Positions 10,314-22,709 of a stretch of DNA of 64,000 nt are shown one piece after another. This DNA is from Channallabes apus (Eukaryota; Chordata; Actinopteri; Siluriformes; Clariidae). Where the stretch lies: the NCBI GenBank assembly GCA_030522415.1, contig CM060106.1, positions 30,734,485 to 30,798,484 of the forward strand, given 5' to 3'. A program made the position numbers and the translations under genes. The notes beneath the pieces were generated by a model, which did no database searches, was not told the origin of the DNA, and was given only the letters and a program-made list of their open reading frames with translations. Within the stretch, counting starts at the first letter, position 1. Each line of letters starts with the position of its first letter.

Positions 10314-12570
10314 ACTTACAAAGCCCTCCCCCTCCCCCACCTCGGTGCCTCAGACCACATTACTGTCATGCTAATGCCTGTATACAGACCACTTGTTAAA
10401 GTCACCAAACCAGTCTGCAAACAGATACAAGTGTGGCCGGAAGGGTCTTCTGAGGCACTCCAGGACTGCTTTAGTACCACTGGCTGGGATGTATTTAAGC
10501 AGGCTGCCTCTCACAACAACTTCACAGGCCTACAGGAGTATACAGAAACTGTCACTGCCAACAGTACATCAATAAGTGCATTGATGACCATCACTGTCCG
10601 AGCAAACCAGAAACCGTGGCTAACAGGGGAGGTCTACAGACTACTGAAGGTACGAAACACTGCCTTCAAATCTGGAGATGCAGTGGCCCTGAGGACAGCT
10701 AGGGCCAACCTGTCTCGCAGCATCAAACAGGCAAAGAGACAGTACTCCAAGAGAGTTGCCCATCGCTTCAGCAACAGCAGAGACACACAGAGTCTGTGGC
10801 ATGGGTTACAGACCCTCACTGATTACAAGCCCCCACAGCGGACATGTGACAGCTCTATCTCTCTGCTGAATGAGATGAATGCATTATTTGCCCGTTTTGA
10901 CACTCACAACAGCACAACGACACAGAAACACCCACCTCAGCCCGGCGACCAGGTGATGACGCTTTCCCCAGACAGTGTAAGAAAGATCCTTCCGCAGGAT
11001 TAACGCACGCAAGGCCCTGGGTTCTGACAACATTCCTGGCCGCATATTAAGAGATTGTGCAGGGGAACTCACGAATGTCTTTACGGACATTTTTAACATC
11101 TCTCTAAGTCAGGCTGTTATCCCCGCATGCTTCAAAACCACCACCACAATCACAGTACCTAAGAAAACATCTCCTGCTGTTTTAATGACTTCCACCCAGT
11201 TGCACTTACTCCCATCATTATGAAGTGCTTTGAACGGCTAGTCATGCAGCAGATCAAGACTGCCCTCCCCCCCTCCCTGGACCAATTCCAGTTTGCTTAT
11301 CGGTTCAATCGCTCAACCGATGATGCCATTGCTACGGCCCTCCACTCAGCACTCACCCACTTGGAAAACAAAGACTCTTATATTAGAATGCTGTTCATCG
11401 ACTTCAGCTCAGCATTCATCATCCCACAACAGCTCACTCATAAACTGATTAAGGTGGGGATCAGCACCCCACTGTGCAACTGGCTGCTGGACTTCCTGAC
11501 TGGCAGACCTCAGGCAGTACGGGTCGCCAATAACACTTCCAGCGCGCTGAGCATGAGGCCCCCCAAGGGTATGTGCTGAGCCCCCTCCTCTTCACGCTGT
11601 TGACTCACGACTGCACACCATCACACGACTCCAACCTCTTCATCAAGTTTGCGGATGACACGACTATGGTGGGTCTCATTAGCAACAAAGAAGAGACTAG
11701 CTACAGGAGTGAGGTGAGCCGCCTGGCCAGGTGCTGCACAGACAACAATCTCTCCCTGAACGTGGAAAAGTCAAAGGAGATTGTGGTCGATTACAGAAGA
11801 ACATACACCCAACACTCTCTGCTGTCCAATGGTGCGATTGTGGAGAGAGTAAGGAGCACCAAGATCCTGGGTGTGCACATTACAGAAGATCTCTCCTGGT
11901 CATACAACACTGCAGCACTAGCCAAGAAAGCACAACAGCGTCTCTACTTTCTCTGTAAGCTGAGAAGAACTGGAGCCTCGACACCCAACATACGCACCAT
12001 CTACAGAGGCACCATTGAGAGCATCCCTGACCAGCTGCATCACTGTGTGGTTCAGCGCCTGGAATGCGTCCTGCCGGAAAACACTCCAGCGCATAGTGAG
12101 AGTAGCTGACAACACCCGCCTCACACGAAAAGCTCTCAACATCGCGCGTGACCCTACCCACCTGACTCAGAGCGCTCCAAACCAGGACAAGCAGACTGAA
12201 GGACAGCTTCATCCATCAGGCGATCAGGAAGCTCAACTCCCTTTCAGCTCTGCCTCCCCTGTGCTCTTCGGCCTCTCCCACCGTTATACTCTGACTTCTT
12301 CATTTCACACACACGCACACACACACACACACACACACGCACACACACACACACACACACACTTGCACCTGTCACTTTATGCTCCTTGCACTTCCACTAC
12401 CTCAACCAAGGAAATAACTTTTTTTTCTTTAATTTACATACCTTGTTCATACTGTTTTTGTACACCGTTTTGTTATACTGCTTTATATTGCTCTTTATAA
12501 TGTCACTTTAATCAACTAAAATACGCACACTTGCACGATTCTTATTGCACTGTTCTGTTTTTCACCATAT
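10314..12570 (+). mobile_element. L2-type LINE, 5' part missing, frameshifted
   Basis: Starts within the end of the endonuclease region (LGASDHITVML near 10340). It continues through the EN-RT linker (10368-11003) and, after a frameshift near 10998, ARKALGSDNIPGRIL. RT follows: the 11220-11579 frame has [20 protein letters not shown] and [11 protein letters not shown]; after another shift near 11575 come [13 protein letters not shown] and the catalytic FADD (KFADDTTMVG, about 11650); then NLSLNVEKSKEIVVDYRR and ILGVHITEDLSW. The 3'UTR carries a CA repeat (12306-12362). A minus-strand L1 interrupts it at 12587. Its continuation after 14398 is not clearly recognisable. Defective. Confidence 0.82.
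12306..12362. repeat. (CA)n microsatellite
   Basis: About 28 CA units with two G interruptions, in the LINE 3'UTR. Confidence 0.95.
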
Positions 12571-12586
12571 AAGCCTTCTGTGATAT

Positions 12587-14381
12587 ATTTTTTTATGTAT
12601 GATTTATTTATAACAAATACACAACACAAAAATAAACAATCAAAACATACAAAAAACACAATCATTCAAGACATTGGAAAGATGAAAGACTACAATGAAA
12701 AGATATGGAGAAAATTACTAAAGAAGTAATATTGGAATGATTACCATTATAAGGACAAGTGAAACAGAGAGTACAAAGGAAAAATAAGTAAATAAATGAA
12801 ATTATAAATAACAAAAAAACACAAAACAAAACAGAAAAAAACATGCATGCCAAAGTCTTCCTAGACCACTGCCGGATCGGTAAACCGAAGAGATTCAACA
12901 TAATTAAGAACTGGTTGCCAAATTTTTGAAAATTTAACCTGAGTGCCATGCAGTGAGTGTTTGATCTTCTCCAACTTCATAAAAGTAAGGGCATCTTTTA
13001 TCCAGAGAGAGTGAGTAGTGGGGTTAGAGCCCTTCCAGTGCATTAAAATAACATGTCTTGCCAGGAGAGTAAGAAATGCAACAAGTTCAACAAAATAGGA
13101 GGGCATGTACTGTAGTACCCACTGGGTAAAACACCAAACAGGCCAATCAAAGGTTCCGGGAGGATCTTTACTGAGGTAATGACTGACAGAGAGTCAAACA
13201 CAGATGTCCAAAATGAGAATATAACCGGGCATGACCAAAACATATGAATGAGATCGGCAGGACCGCAATGACATTTATCACAGTTAGAGTCAGTGCTAGG
13301 GTACAGTATACTGTATATGGGCCAATTTACTTTTGGACCAGTGGACTCTGTGCACCACTTTGCACTGCAGAACTCCATGACGCACACAGATAGAAGAGGT
13401 ATGTATTCTTTTCAAGACTAGCTGCCAAACTGAAGGACTAATATTAATAACAAGGTCTACGGACCAAACATATCGCAGACCATCTGAAGCAGAAGAATGA
13501 AGTGAGAGGGCTGTGGAATATAATTTTGAGATCGCACCTTTAAGGTTAGGATCCAACCCAAGAACAGAATCAAGTGGGTTAGAAGAAGGAATAGCAGGGA
13601 ATGTGGAAAAATGAGTTCGAGTAAAATCCCGGGCCTGTAAGTATCTGAAAAAGTGAGTGTTCGGTAGATGAAAAGCATCTTTTAATTGGTCAAAAGAAGC
13701 AAAGATACCATTGATGTACAGATGCTCTACTGAAACAATCCCATAATCTTTCCAAATTCCAAAGGTTTTATCTGTAAGAGAGGGAGGAAATAAAGGATTT
13801 AAATTTAGGGAAGATGACAATGGTACGGCCTGAAGTCCAAAGTGTCGCCTAAATTGGGTCCAGATCTTAAGACTGGCTTTAACTATAATATTTGTGGAAT
13901 ATGATGGAGCATGCAATGCCAACGAAAGGCACAACAGAGAAGTAAGAGATGAGGGAGCACAGGAGGCAGCCTCAATTTGCAGCCACGGTGGAGGCTTATT
14001 GTTGAAACACCACCAGTACAAAATGGAACGAATGTTTGCAGCCCAGTAATAAAATAAAAAGTTAGGTAGTGCTAGACCGCCCATATCTTTAGTTTTTTGA
14101 AGAATATCTTTCCGGATTCGGGGGACCTTTTTATTCCATATAAAGTGAGAGATGCAAGAGTCGAGTGAATGGAAAAAATTTTGCGGAATATAAACAGGCA
14201 GGCATTGAAAAAAGTATAGAAATTTAGGGAGCACATTCATTTTGATACAGTTTATGCGGCCGGTTAAAGATAAAGGTAAAAAAGACCAACGTTGAGTGTC
14301 ATGAGCCAGTTTGGCCTGAAGTGGGGTGAAGTTAGCTTTAAACATATCCGAATATTTTCTAGTGACCCAGACACCTAAATA
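12587..14381 (-). mobile_element. L1-type LINE, 5'-truncated, 16-bp target duplication
   Basis: A minus-strand frame of 349 codons (14345-13296) is the C-terminal half of an L1 ORF2 (LSLTGRINCIKMNVLPKFLY, HFIWNKKVPRI, GGLALPNFLFYYWAANI). A frameshift near 13300-13390 leads to the zinc-knuckle-like CDKC-x8-H-x4-C (CDKCHCGPADLIHMFWSC). The tail region reaches 12600. Exact direct repeats aagccttctgtgatat flank it at 12571-12586 and 14382-14397, proving target-primed insertion. RT catalytic motifs lie upstream of the truncation and are absent. Confidence 0.9.
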
Positions 14382-14399
14382 AAGCCTTCTGTGATATTA

Positions 14400-14559
14400 A
14401 CTGTCCCTTTTTGCAGGACAGTAGCTCAATTATCTCACCTCTGTTGTTCTCTAAGTTTGTGTTATTTAAGGTTTTAAAAAAAATATATATTTAAGGTTTT
14501 TCAGTGTTATTTGTAACAAGGATGAGAGTTGACTTTGACTTGACTATAGTCCGAACAGA
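14400..14559. other. Short unassigned spacer
   Basis: Continuation after the L1 insertion; possibly the end of the interrupted LINE, but no motif is visible. Confidence 0.3.
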
Positions 14560-14806
14560 GGTGTGGGTTTTTTTTTGGATGGCAGGTGTATTTGAAAAGT
14601 TTAAGATAATCTTTGTAAATCATTGCGTTACTTTCAAACCCACCAACATCCCAAGACAGAGACTAGTCCATGAAAATAAGTGCACACCGAAAGACAAGAA
14701 GAGCAATATAGTGTATGCAGTCCAGTGTGGTGAGGAGTGTTTAGAGCTCTATAACTGGCCCATGGATATAAATATATATGTCCCAAAACAACCTTTCTCA
14801 GACTGA
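14560..14806 (+). pseudogene. Penelope-like element C-terminal (GIY-YIG region) remnant
   Basis: The frame includes FEKFKIIFVNH, FKPTN, RQRLVHENK, KKSNIVYAVQCGEECLELY and KQPFSD. This order resembles the end of Penelope-like retroelement proteins leading into their GIY-YIG nuclease. The expected YIG is disrupted by a short insertion after LY. Assigned by remembered family pattern, not by search. Confidence 0.5.
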
Positions 14807-15006
14807 AGAAGCTACCTGCTTTAGTAGCAAAATTCTTCAAACCAAAACAAGTCATCGAGTTGACTGGTTGTCATCCAGACAACTTTATCGATGTATGGCA
14901 TCCAGAAGAGACACGCAGTTATTTAGTTGTTTTCCTTCCAAGTAATTTGGGACCTTCCAAACAACATGCAACCATTGTCAATATAATAGCAAGAGCAGTG
15001 GTTTGA
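14803..15006 (+). other. Unrecognised 67-codon open stretch without start codon
   Basis: The frame from CTG at 14803 to TGA at 15004-15006 encodes LKKLPALVAKFFKPKQ, VIELTGCHPDNFIDVWHPEE and a hydrophobic SYLVVFLPS segment. It overlaps the end of the Penelope-like remnant in another frame. The composition looks protein-like, but I cannot assign it. It may be another retroelement ORF piece. Confidence 0.3.
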
Positions 15007-15624
15007 AGGGCCTGACAGGGAGTTATCTAGGGGTTTGTTTGATAATAAATATATTATTATGTCAAAAATAAAGAAATTAAAGACAAAAATTAATTATGGA
15101 AATACAATACATCATGGCCAAACCCTAGGCAGAAATGAAAGCATATTTGTCTATAATCAGAGTATAAAAAAACCTGATGGATTGTGGGAGTTGGTTTTAT
15201 GTAGATGTCTCTCACCTTTGATCAGTGGGAAAAGGTCTATAAAAGAGCTGGCAATAAAAACAAAAAGTGAAAGAACTTTAGCTAAAAGGTGGAGGTTAAA
15301 GGGATTTAACAAGATTTAACAAATTATTTCTTAATTCTGACAATTTCACCTCCTCTTAGCTGAAATCCTTTTTTCCCTCCTATTTATTTCAAGAGGGACC
15401 ATATGACCACAATTTAAAAACTACCTTCTCTTACTCTCTCTCTAGGAAGGTATTTTCCTGTACCAAAATACAAATAGTCCTATAATGCTCAGTCGATTCT
15501 GTCGAAAGTGGCTACACCTCCAAATGACTAGGGTTACTTGTTTGTTACTTGTTGGATATATTGCAAGATTCGTGCTTTACAATGAATGCCATTAGTGTCT
15601 GTTTGCCAAATCTCATGGTGTCAC
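15007..15624. other. Unassigned sequence
   Basis: A 94-codon frame at 15035-15319 is Lys-rich and has no recognisable motif. No other structure seen. Confidence 0.35.
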
Positions 15625-15785
15625 TTTTAAATCATATGACAATATTAGTTATCATTATCCCAAGCAACTTACATTTTTATCTTATTATACATCTGAGTAG
15701 TTTAGGGTTGAGGGCCTTGCTCAAATACCAACAGTGTCAACTTGGTGGTGCTGGGGTTTGAACCTAGGACTTCCAAAATGCATTG
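15625..15785 (-). repeat. Decayed tRNA-like interspersed repeat
   Basis: Contains gggccttgctcaaatacc, caacttggtggtgctggg and, on the minus strand, the B-box-like ggttcaaacccc. These features recall a very common teleost short repeat. Boundaries and family are uncertain. Confidence 0.4.
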
Positions 15786-16207
15786 GACCTGCATTGATGT
15801 AGTTACCCAAATACAACAGCAATCAATTGTTTTATTTGAAACACAAAGAAGTCACATTCTAACATTGTTAACCAGCAGCTAAATCTGCATTGTTGGAAGG
15901 GTTATTAGTATATTGGAGGACGCTGAGACGCTGCTTTTTTTCCGAGCTCCACCATACTGACCAACTTTTAAACTTTTTCGTCCCCTTACGAAGAGTGTAC
16001 ATAAAACGGATAAGTATCTCATAATATATTTACTTGAAACACGTGTTATATCGTTAAGTTTTAATTGTTTTGCAGCACACCGCTTTTAGCCGGCATTAGC
16101 ATCGCTAATTAGCATTAGCATCGCTAGCCCGTTAGCCCGGCTATCACGTTTGTTTGTAAAGTTTGTTTTCGCTTCTTCACACCGATTATTTTCCGTGTTT
16201 AGACACC

Positions 16208-17130
16208 ATGTCGGTTGTGACTCTGCCTCTGAGTGCAGGTGAGGAGACATTGGAGCTGCACTCGGTGGATTTGGAGCTGGAGGCCGTGGAGAAGCTGATC
16301 CGTGAGCTACAGGTGAAGCTGGCCCGGCTACAGCAGCGGAAAGCCACGCTGGAATCGTCACGGACCGACGCTCACCTGTCCCAGGTAAATTCTCGGCATG
16401 ACACAATCTCTCCGACAACCTCAACCCCGCGTTTTTCTCTGCCCAGGTCCAACACACCAAGGACGCAGCCCGCCCAGTTTTCCTTCACCCCGGCGCCGGG
16501 ATACCACGGACCCTGGATACAGCAGCAGCGGAAGAAGCACGCCAAGCCCCGGGCGAGGACCTCTCCCCTTCCGCCACCACCCGTCTTCGACATCTCGACC
16601 CGAAACCGCTTCGCTCCTCTCCGCGAGACAGCACACGACGTCCTGGTCATCGGAGACTCCATCGTTCGTCACGTGCGTGCTACCACAGCTAAAGGTAAGG
16701 TGCACACACGCTGTTTACCTGGTGCACGTGTTCTTGATGTTGCTGCACAGGTGCCTGCTGCCCTGAGGAGGAACATTGGAGCTGTGGTTCTTCATGCCGG
16801 CACGAACGACACCAGGCTGAGGCAGACAGAGATCCTAAAGAAGGACTTCAGGAGCCTGGTCGAGAAGGCACATCACCCACGACAAGGATCATCGTATCTG
16901 GACCGCTTCCCACATTTCAGCGAGGAATCGAGAAGTTCAGTAGATTATTTGCCTTTAATGAATGGTTACAATCTTGGTGTCAACAACAGAAATTACGCTT
17001 TGTTGATAACTGGAATGTTTTCTGGGAGCGTCCTAGGCTCTATCACACCGATGGCCTACACCCTAGCAGAGCTGGAGCAGCGGTCCTCTCTGACAACATC
17101 TCCAGAACACTACGAACCATCTGACTGGCG
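16208..17130 (+). pseudogene. L2 ORF1 with coiled coil and SGNH-type esterase domain, frameshifted
   Basis: ATG at 16208 (caccATGtcg). The N-terminus is acidic and heptad-like (LELEAVEKLIRELQVKLARL), suggesting a coiled coil for trimerisation. A Pro/Arg-rich linker follows, then esterase blocks: GDSIVRHV (block I, nucleophile Ser), HAGTND (block III) and, beyond a frameshift near 16870, YHTDGLHPSRAG (Asp-x-x-His block V, about 17038-17073). Fish L2/CR1 ORF1 proteins are known to carry such a domain; it is thought to act on lipid or acyl substrates during retrotransposition. The catalytic blocks survive, split over two frames. Confidence 0.85.
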
Positions 17131-17298
17131 GTAAGTCATACTGTAGATTCCAAACATATTAGCCACATCACAACTCACTGTAGTGATAGACGCACACACA
17201 TAGCTTGTCCTATAGAAACTGTGTCTGTTCCCCGAATACTGAGAAAAAATAATAAATTTGTTAAATTTGCCCGAAACAATCTGATAACCATAAAACCA

Positions 17299-20167
17299 GA
17301 AAAAGGCAAAATAAGTAGTCAAAATCCACCTCTAAAGTTTGGACTACTCAACATTAGATCCCTTGCGCCTAAAGCACTTATTGTTAATGAAATTATCTCA
17401 GATTATTGCCTTGACGCACTCTGTCTCACCGAAACCTGGCTTAAACCAAATGAATATTTTGGTCTGAATGAGTCTACTCCGTCAGGATATTTCTATAAGC
17501 ACGAGCCCCGTCTAATTGGTCGCGGTGGTGGTGTCGCCACTATCTACAATGATGTACTCACTGTTACCCAGAAAATAAGGCCCAGGTTTAATTCATTTGA
17601 AGTGCTTATCATTAATGTTGCACTAAATGAAATACGTAATAAACCCTTGCTATATTTTACCCTGGCCACCGTGTACAGACCCCCGGGGCCATATGGCGAT
17701 TTTCTTAAAGAATTTGGACATCTGCTATCAGACCTATTGGTTAACTCTGACAAAGTGTTGATAGTAGGAGACTTTAACATTCATGTAGATGATGCTAACG
17801 ACGCTTTAGCACTCACATTTATGGATTTACTAAATTCCTTTGGGGTTAAGCAAAATATAATTGGAGCAACTCACCGCTTTAATCATACGCTAGATTTAAT
17901 TATATCCCATGGTATAGATGTCTCTTATATAGAGATCATACCTCAAAGTGATGATATCACAGATCATCACCTCCTGACATATACTCTACCCGTAGAACAG
18001 ATTAGCTGTGTCTCCCCACGTTATCAATCTGTTAGAAATGTGAATCCCACTACTAAAGACAGATTCACAAGTAATGTCCCAATTTCTTATTAGACCCCTA
18101 AATGCAGATGATCTAGGTGAAGTGACTAGCAGCATGGGCACTATTCTTACCAGTACATTAGACACTTTTGCTCCCATCAGATTAAAAAAAGTCAGAGATA
18201 AAACATTTGCACCGTGGTACAACAGTCATACTCGCGCCCTAAAGAGAGCAACCCGTAACCTCGAGCGAAAATGGAGGAAAACTAAATTAGAAGTTTTTCG
18301 AATTGCGTATAAAGACAGTATGTGCAGCTATAGACAGGCTCTAAAAACTGCTAGGACTGAGCATCTTAGCCAACTGATAGCAAGAAACCAAAGCAATCCC
18401 AGGTTCTTATTTAGTACAGTGGCTCGCCTAACAAAACCTAAGATGCCCGCAGAGAGTATCCCATCACAGTTTAGAAGTGAAGACTTTATGGACTTCTTTA
18501 ATGAAAAAATCAATAATATCAGGAAGAAAATAATGGAGGTTCAGCCTCTAATAGTATCTCACGATCCAGTTCAGCCTATAGCTTCACATTTAGATTTTCA
18601 GTGCTTTACAGGTATAGGACAGGAAGAGCTGTATAAACTCATCACCTCGGCTAAATCAACAACGTGCCTGTTAGACCCAATCCCAACCAGATTTTTAAAA
18701 GAAGTGATGCTTACGGTTGGAGAACTTCTAAACATTATTAATTCTTTATTAAATCTAGGTCACGTCCCTAAACCTTTCAAGTTAGCAGTTATTAAGCCGC
18801 TTCTTAAAAAATCTAATTTGGACGCGAATGAAATAACAAATTACAGACCGATTTCAAACCTTCCGTTCATATAAAAAATACTAGAAAAAGTAGTATCAGC
18901 TCAAATTTGCATATTCTTGCAGGATAACAACATCCTTGAAGAATTTCAGTCAGGTTTCAGGCCCCATCATAGCACAGAAACTGCACTAGTTAAGATTACA
19001 AACGACTTGTTTTTAGCTTCAGACCAAGGCTGCATCTCATTGCTAGTCCTGCTCGATCTTAGTGCCGCATTCGACACTATAGATCATAATATTCTCATAG
19101 ATCGCTTACAAAATTATATAGGTATTCAGGGACAGGCATTAAAATGGTTTAGATCTTACCTGTCTGATCGCTACCATTTTGTAGATCTAAATGGAGAACC
19201 GTCTGGTGTAATGCCAGTGAAATATGGGGTTCCACAAGGGTCAGTTTTAGGACCTCTGTTGTTCTCAATATACATGCTTCCCTTGGGTAACATCATAAGA
19301 AGACATGGGATTAGTTTCCATTGTTATGCTGATGATACCCAATTATATATCTCAACTAAACCAGACGAAATACCTAAGTTGTCTAGATTAACTGAGTGTG
19401 TCCAGGACATAAAAGATTGGATGACCAATAACTTTCTTTAATTAAATTCAGATAAGACAGAGATATTACTTATTGGCCCAAAAACCAGCACACAACAGCT
19501 TTCACAATTCAGTCTGCGCTTAGAAGGATGTACTGTTACTACCAGCTCAGCAGTAAAAGACCTGGGCGTAATATTAGACAGTAACTTGTCTTTTGAAAAT
19601 CACATTTCAAATATCACAAAAACAGCCTTTTTCCATCTTCGAAATATTGCTAAACTTAGGAACATCTTATCCGTATCTGATGCAGAAAAGCTAGTTCATG
19701 CATTCATGACCTGCAGACTGGACTATTGTAATGCATTACTAGGTGGTTGTCCTGCATCCTCAATAAACAAGCTTCCGTTAATCCAAAATGCAGCTGCCAG
19801 GGTTCTCACTAGATCCAGAAAATATGATCATATAACCCCAATATTATCATCCCTGCACTGGCTACATGTTCAGTTTAGAATAAATTACAAAATAGTATTA
19901 CTTACATACAAGGCCTTAAATGGTTTAGCTCCCACATACCTAACTAGTCTTCTGATGCACTACAATCCACCACGCGCCTTAAGATCACAAAGCTCCGGAC
20001 TTCTGGTAGTTCCCAGAATTTCAAAATCTACAAAAGGGGGTAGGGCTTTTTCATATTTAGCTCCAAAGCTTTGGAATAGCCTTCCAGACAGTGTTCGGGG
20101 AGCAGACACGGTTTCTCAGTTCAAAAGTAGACTCAAGACGCATCTTTTTAATCTGGCATACACATAA
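17299..20167 (+). pseudogene. L2 ORF2: endonuclease plus reverse transcriptase, broken
   Basis: Endonuclease: LLNIRSL, CLTETWL, VYRPPGP, VGDFNIHVDD, TDHHLL (about 17340-17975). A frameshift near 18075 precedes the linker. [63 protein letters not shown] and the catalytic YADD ([10 protein letters not shown], about 19325). After RT comes the conserved CR1/L2 C-terminal region (RLDYCNALLGG, LHWLHVQFRINYK, LWNSLPDSVRGA). Two in-frame TAA stops (18872, 19439) interrupt RT; frame is otherwise preserved across both, implying modest age. Confidence 0.92.
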
Positions 20168-21320
20168 CTCATCCCATAATCTCATACTCCAGTACACCTA
20201 TACCGAATGGCAACTACGCTAATTCTCCCCATCTGTTCTGTATTTCTCTACCCATCCCGAGGCATCGGGAGATTTTGCCAGCTTCAGTAGACAAAGGCCG
20301 ACCCTGCGTGGTTCCTGAGGCATCCAGAGAAGGACCAGCTCTAGCTGGATTCAGCTTTATGATGGTTGGAGCTACACATGCTGCTCCTGTGCTTCCAGTG
20401 ATCCAGACCTCATCTGCCCTCTGCACCTACTGACTTGTCCCTATGCTGAACTGGTCTTCATGTCAATTTAAATAATTTCTGTCATATTGAATTTCCACCT
20501 GCACAACACACAAGATGTTATATCATTTCTATCTGTTATCGCCCAAATGAGGATGGGTTCCCTGTTGAGTCTGGTTCCTCTCAAGGTTTCTTCCTAATGC
20601 CATCTCAGGGAGTTTTTCCTTGCCACCGTCGCCGCCACCCTTGGCTTGCTCATCAGAGAAATTTCATTCATTCGTCTCATTATTATTATCTGCACATTTT
20701 TCTCACACATCCACACTTCCAATTATTTTCTTTTCTATATTTATTATTATTATTAGTATTATATATATATATTTTTTGTTAAATTTCTTTAATTTTTGTG
20801 AAGCTGCTTTGAGACAATGACCATTGTTAAAAGCGCTATATAAATAAAATTTAATTGAATTGAATATATAGTATATACATTTCAAGCACCAAAGGTTAAT
20901 TAAAAATGTTTGAGCTCTGTCTCCAGAATATGTTTCATAAAATATCTATTTTATGAAAGCTGTTAAATTATATACAACCAGAATTCCAGAAAAGTTGGGA
21001 CATTTTTAACAACTTGGATAAAATTTAAACTAAAAGACTTTCAAATCACATCAGCCAATATTTTATTCACAATAGAACATAGAGAACTGTTTAAATTAAG
21101 AAATTTCACAATTTTATGCACAAAATGAGCTCATTTCAAATTTGATGCCTGCTACAGGTTTCAGAAAAGTTGGGAAAGGGACATGTTACCATGGAAACAT
21201 TTCAAAACAGTTTGAAACCATCTGGGCATTGAGTTTATGGAGTTTGGATTTTTGGAATTTGGTCACATTCTTGCCTGATATATAGGTTTCTAGGTGCTAA
21301 AGAGGTTGTGGTCGTCTTTA

Positions 21321-21764
21321 GCCGTATTCTGACGGGACTAGTTTTCCAAACGACATGTGAGTTAGAATTTTTTTTCAGACGACGTCTGTCATTTCATGTA
21401 TGCATTCGGTAGGAGTGTCTGCGTTTTACATGTGGGCGTTGCACAAGACAACATATCCAGGATGCTTGAATACCGGCGCGCTAGAGATAGTATAGTAGTT
21501 CACGTTGACCAAAACACAAAAGAAAACGCGTTTTGGAAAAAAAACATTTTCAGCAATCACAAACATTCGCATTCGGACGGGATTAGATTCCTCAGAGGAC
21601 CGCCGAGTTTGCTGAAAAACAGTAGGTAATTTGCTCTGGAATTTTTACAGAGGTTGTGTGAGAGAAAGACAGACATGGCAGATTCGGACGGGATTAAAAT
21701 CACAAAGTACGTCTGTGAAACAGAAATTTCTCTAACGACCCCTTAGTCCCGTCCAAATAGGGAT
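21321..21764. mobile_element. Short inverted-repeat insert (MITE-like)
   Basis: Left end ccgtattctgacgggac is mirrored by gtcccgtccaaataggg on the right, about 14 of 17 matching. Interior copies of attcggacgggatta occur at about 21570 and 21682. The insert interrupts the outer element. No target duplication resolved; superfamily unassigned. Confidence 0.5.
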
Positions 21765-22709
21765 TTTGACATATTTTTCATTTAATGATGCACCAAATGT
21801 TCTCTATAGGTGAAAGACCTGGAGTGCAGATATTTCACCTATAGAGTGAAAGACATGCACTTGGAGTCTTCTACTACTATGAAGCCATGCTCTTGTAATA
21901 GCTGCAATGTTTGGTTTTGTACTGTACTACTGAAATACACAAAGCTTTCCCAGAAATAGATGTTGTCTAAAACCTTAATATACCTTTCAGCATTGATAGT
22001 GCCTTCCAAAACATGCAAGCCACCCCCATACCATCAGAAATGCTGACTTTTAACCCAAACGCTGAAATACGCTGGAAGCGCTCCCTCCACTTTAGTCCAG
22101 CGTCCGTGATTTCCATCAAGAATGTCAAATTTGTACTCATCTGACCATAGAACACTTTTCTACTTTGAAACAGTCCATTTTAAATGAGCCTTGGCCCACA
22201 GGACATGGCGGCACTTCTGGACCCTATTCACATATGGCTTCCTTTTTGCATGATAGATGGCAGATTGTGTTTACTGGTTTCTGGAAGTGGTTGTGAAGTG
22301 GTTTCTGGAAGTATTCCTGGGCCCATTTATTAATGTCAGTGACTATCATGCTGATAAATGATGCAGTGTCATTTGAGAGCCTGAAGACCACTGGCCAGTG
22401 GCGGACTGGCCATCTGGAGTACTGGGAGTTTTCCCGGTGGGCCTCTGTTATTGCATCTCTTTCCTAAACATATGGATGAGTGCATCGAGCGCACGGCAGC
22501 CGCTGACAAAGAGCGTGTTGTTGCGGGAGAGAGAGGTTGATTTACGACAGCTGTTTACGGGAGTGTAGTCCAGTGCCGGAGATGCATTGTGGGTAATGAG
22601 GTCCAGTGTGTGTGAACGCGAATGCTAGATGTAGGCTGGGATATAGAGCCTGAGTTTTGTTTTCTTTTCAGTAGTTTTTAGTTGGATTTAAGTGCGGGAG
22701 GTTGTACTA

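Larger units (their letters stand above)
15880..20866 (+). mobile_element. L2 LINE, near full-length, two ORFs
   Basis: 5'UTR from about 15880, ORF1 at 16208-17130, ORF2 remnant at 17299-20167, and a 3'UTR ending in gtgaagctgctttgagacaa ... gcgctatataaataaaattt followed by an (AATTG)-like tail at 20845-20866. That ending is the characteristic end of teleost L2 elements. The order and near-5-kb size match known fish L2s. No clear target duplication was found. Inactive because of frameshifts and stops in both ORFs. Confidence 0.9.
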
